DNA of 64,000 nt. Origin: Arion vulgaris. Taxonomy: Eukaryota; Mollusca; Gastropoda; Stylommatophora; Arionidae. Shown piece by piece: positions 62,900 to 64,000 of this stretch (position 1 is the stretch's first letter; every line of letters starts with the position of its first letter). The stretch lies in the NCBI GenBank assembly GCA_020796225.1, contig CM036775.1:4847393-4911392 (forward strand), in the 5' to 3' direction. The notes beneath the pieces are model-generated. The model was given only the letters and a program-made list of their open reading frames with translations. It ran no database searches and was not told the origin of the DNA. A program made the position numbers and the translations under genes.

Positions 62900-63710
62900 A
62901 CTAAAGAATTTACACAGATATATCGGCAATGGAGGCAACCATGAATGGTGGAGCAGGAGTGTACATTAGGCACCCAGATGCTACTACTGTGTCTCTAGCA
63001 GCCCCTACCAGAAGAATATGTTCCAATTACAAAGCAGAACTCTTAGCCCTTCTGATGGCAGCACAGCACATGAATAAGCTGCAAGCAACTGCAGGCAAGA
63101 TGGTATTTCTCACAGACTCACTGTCAGCTATACAAGCCCTGGAGGCTAAATCCGCTGACAGCACAGTACAAAACCTAAAAGAGAACTTGCTCAGCTTTCA
63201 GAAAAGGCAGAAATTCACTTGCAGTGGATTCCATCTCACTGTGGCATTGCAGGTAATGAGAGTGCCGATGTCTTAGCTAAAGGAGGGCAGTACCAAAGAG
63301 CAAATTTACCAACCCTTGTCTTTTCAAGAGGTTAAAACCCTCATACAGAGAAAATCTGCAGTAGACTGGAAGACAAACACTGGATGGGATTATGGAAAAG
63401 ACTCCCTCAAAGACCTAAGCAGAACAGACCAGGTCATTATATTTTGACTACACACAGGACACTGCAGACTCAACAAACACTTATACAGACTAGGAATAAG
63501 TAAACAGCTCTCTGCCAGTGTCAGCAGACGGAACAAGACACCAGAGCATATCCTGCAAGACTGTCCTCTCCTGTGTGAGCTGAGAAGCAACATGTGGCCA
63601 CACCCAGTCGACCTGAAAACTAAGCTTTGGGAAACCTGAAGCTGACTGCCCAGTTTGTGGTCCACAGTAAATTAAGCACATGACCAGAGATCGCTGAAGA
63701 AGAAGAAGAA
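62900..63710 (+). mobile_element. I/Jockey-like LINE with RNase H domain, 7-bp TSD
   Basis: RNase H starts IYTDISAMEATMNGGAGVYI (first catalytic Asp kept), followed by YKAELLALLMA with the catalytic Glu and LTDSLSAIQAL with the next Asp. A frame break precedes the final SHCGIAGNESADVLAK-type motif. The C-terminal LRTGHC-like segment and a GAAGAAGAAGAA tail follow. GGACATC flanks it at 62893-62899 and 63711-63717. Confidence 0.88.
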
Positions 63711-63797
63711 GGACATCGCTATTCATCAGCTACATCGCCTATTTTAAAAATCTTTGTTTACTTAAGAAAATCACACACAAAATCGTTCATATCAGAC

Positions 63798-63955
63798 TTC
63801 TTCTTGAACGCTCCATATCGACCACTTGTCAACCACTCTGTGTGATTTGTATGTGATCTGAGCCTAAAAACCATTGTACATTGTGCCAGTTATGCGCCTA
63901 CAAGTAGGCCAGCATATCCGATTTCTGCAATGCTTTTTATTTTTCTTTAAATATC
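63798..63955 (-). mobile_element. SINE family D, truncated
   Basis: A reverse copy stops at the GCTTTTTATTT segment. The last bases of the window (63960-64000, EETEQVAQDR frame) look like another RTE tail. Confidence 0.75.
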
Positions 63956-64000
63956 ATACTTCGTTCCATAGAAGAGACTGAACAAGTTGCTCAGGATAGA

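Larger units (their letters stand above)
62170..63797 (-). mobile_element. piggyBac remnant III, hollowed by two LINE insertions
   Basis: The left end reads TTAATACTTTCGCTGACAGG, a piggyBac-like terminus. Joining the host pieces on the minus strand gives an ATG near 63724, then MNSDVQNDSYSDFLASDSDK and [16 protein letters not shown], then a stop. That is an acidic leader like those of the other two piggyBac copies. No right terminus was found before the family D SINE at 63798. Confidence 0.6.

Overview
The window is animal nuclear DNA: genes split by short exons and long introns with GT/AG borders, and most of the sequence is transposon debris (tRNA-headed SINEs, RTE-like and I/Jockey-like LINE 3' ends, piggyBac elements, MITEs, minisatellites). 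The repeat style (a SINE core containing GTCGTAAGAGGCGACT, abundant RTE tails, piggyBac and a DUF4817-like mariner remnant) suggests an arthropod, probably an insect with a large genome. A mollusc cannot be excluded, because I could not search databases.

Region 1 (46-19855, + strand) is one unrecognised gene. Three small exons (46-170, 1082-1231, 6271-6356) encode three EF-hand loops and a short linker. They splice in phase into one giant exon (10648 to about 19845, about 9.2 kb). That exon encodes a repetitive chain of Trp/Asn/Pro/Tyr-rich segments alternating with acidic spacers, bounded again and again by dibasic or furin-like sites (RxKR, KKR, often KR followed by W). It looks like a secreted Ca-binding precursor cut into many Trp-rich polypeptides. 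An in-frame TAA (15184) and a one-base frame change at an A7 run (19304-19310) interrupt it here.

Region 2 (about 19860-26158) is intergenic and fully repetitive: tandem arrays, SINEs, and fragments of RNase H and AP endonuclease domains.

Region 3 (26159-33745, - strand) carries four exons of GatC, the small subunit of mitochondrial Glu-tRNA(Gln) amidotransferase. The 5' targeting exon was not found.

Region 4 (35762-62126, + strand) carries the first eleven coding exons of THOC5, a THO/TREX mRNA-export subunit. It continues beyond the window and lies head-to-head with GatC, so a shared promoter region between about 33750 and 35761 is plausible. Exon 6 carries a frame disruption. THOC5 introns hold a complete-ended but decayed piggyBac element (38561-41126), a second one (52215-54842) nested inside a mariner-like element (52132-55632), a TTAA-flanked MITE, a third piggyBac remnant carrying two LINE insertions, and tens of SINE/RTE fragments, many with readable target-site duplications.

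The three genes have no obvious functional link. GatC and THOC5 are housekeeping genes; the Trp-rich EF-hand precursor is the candidate for new biology. The disruptions in two otherwise well-preserved genes could be consensus errors in the assembly, and this should be settled before calling anything a pseudogene.
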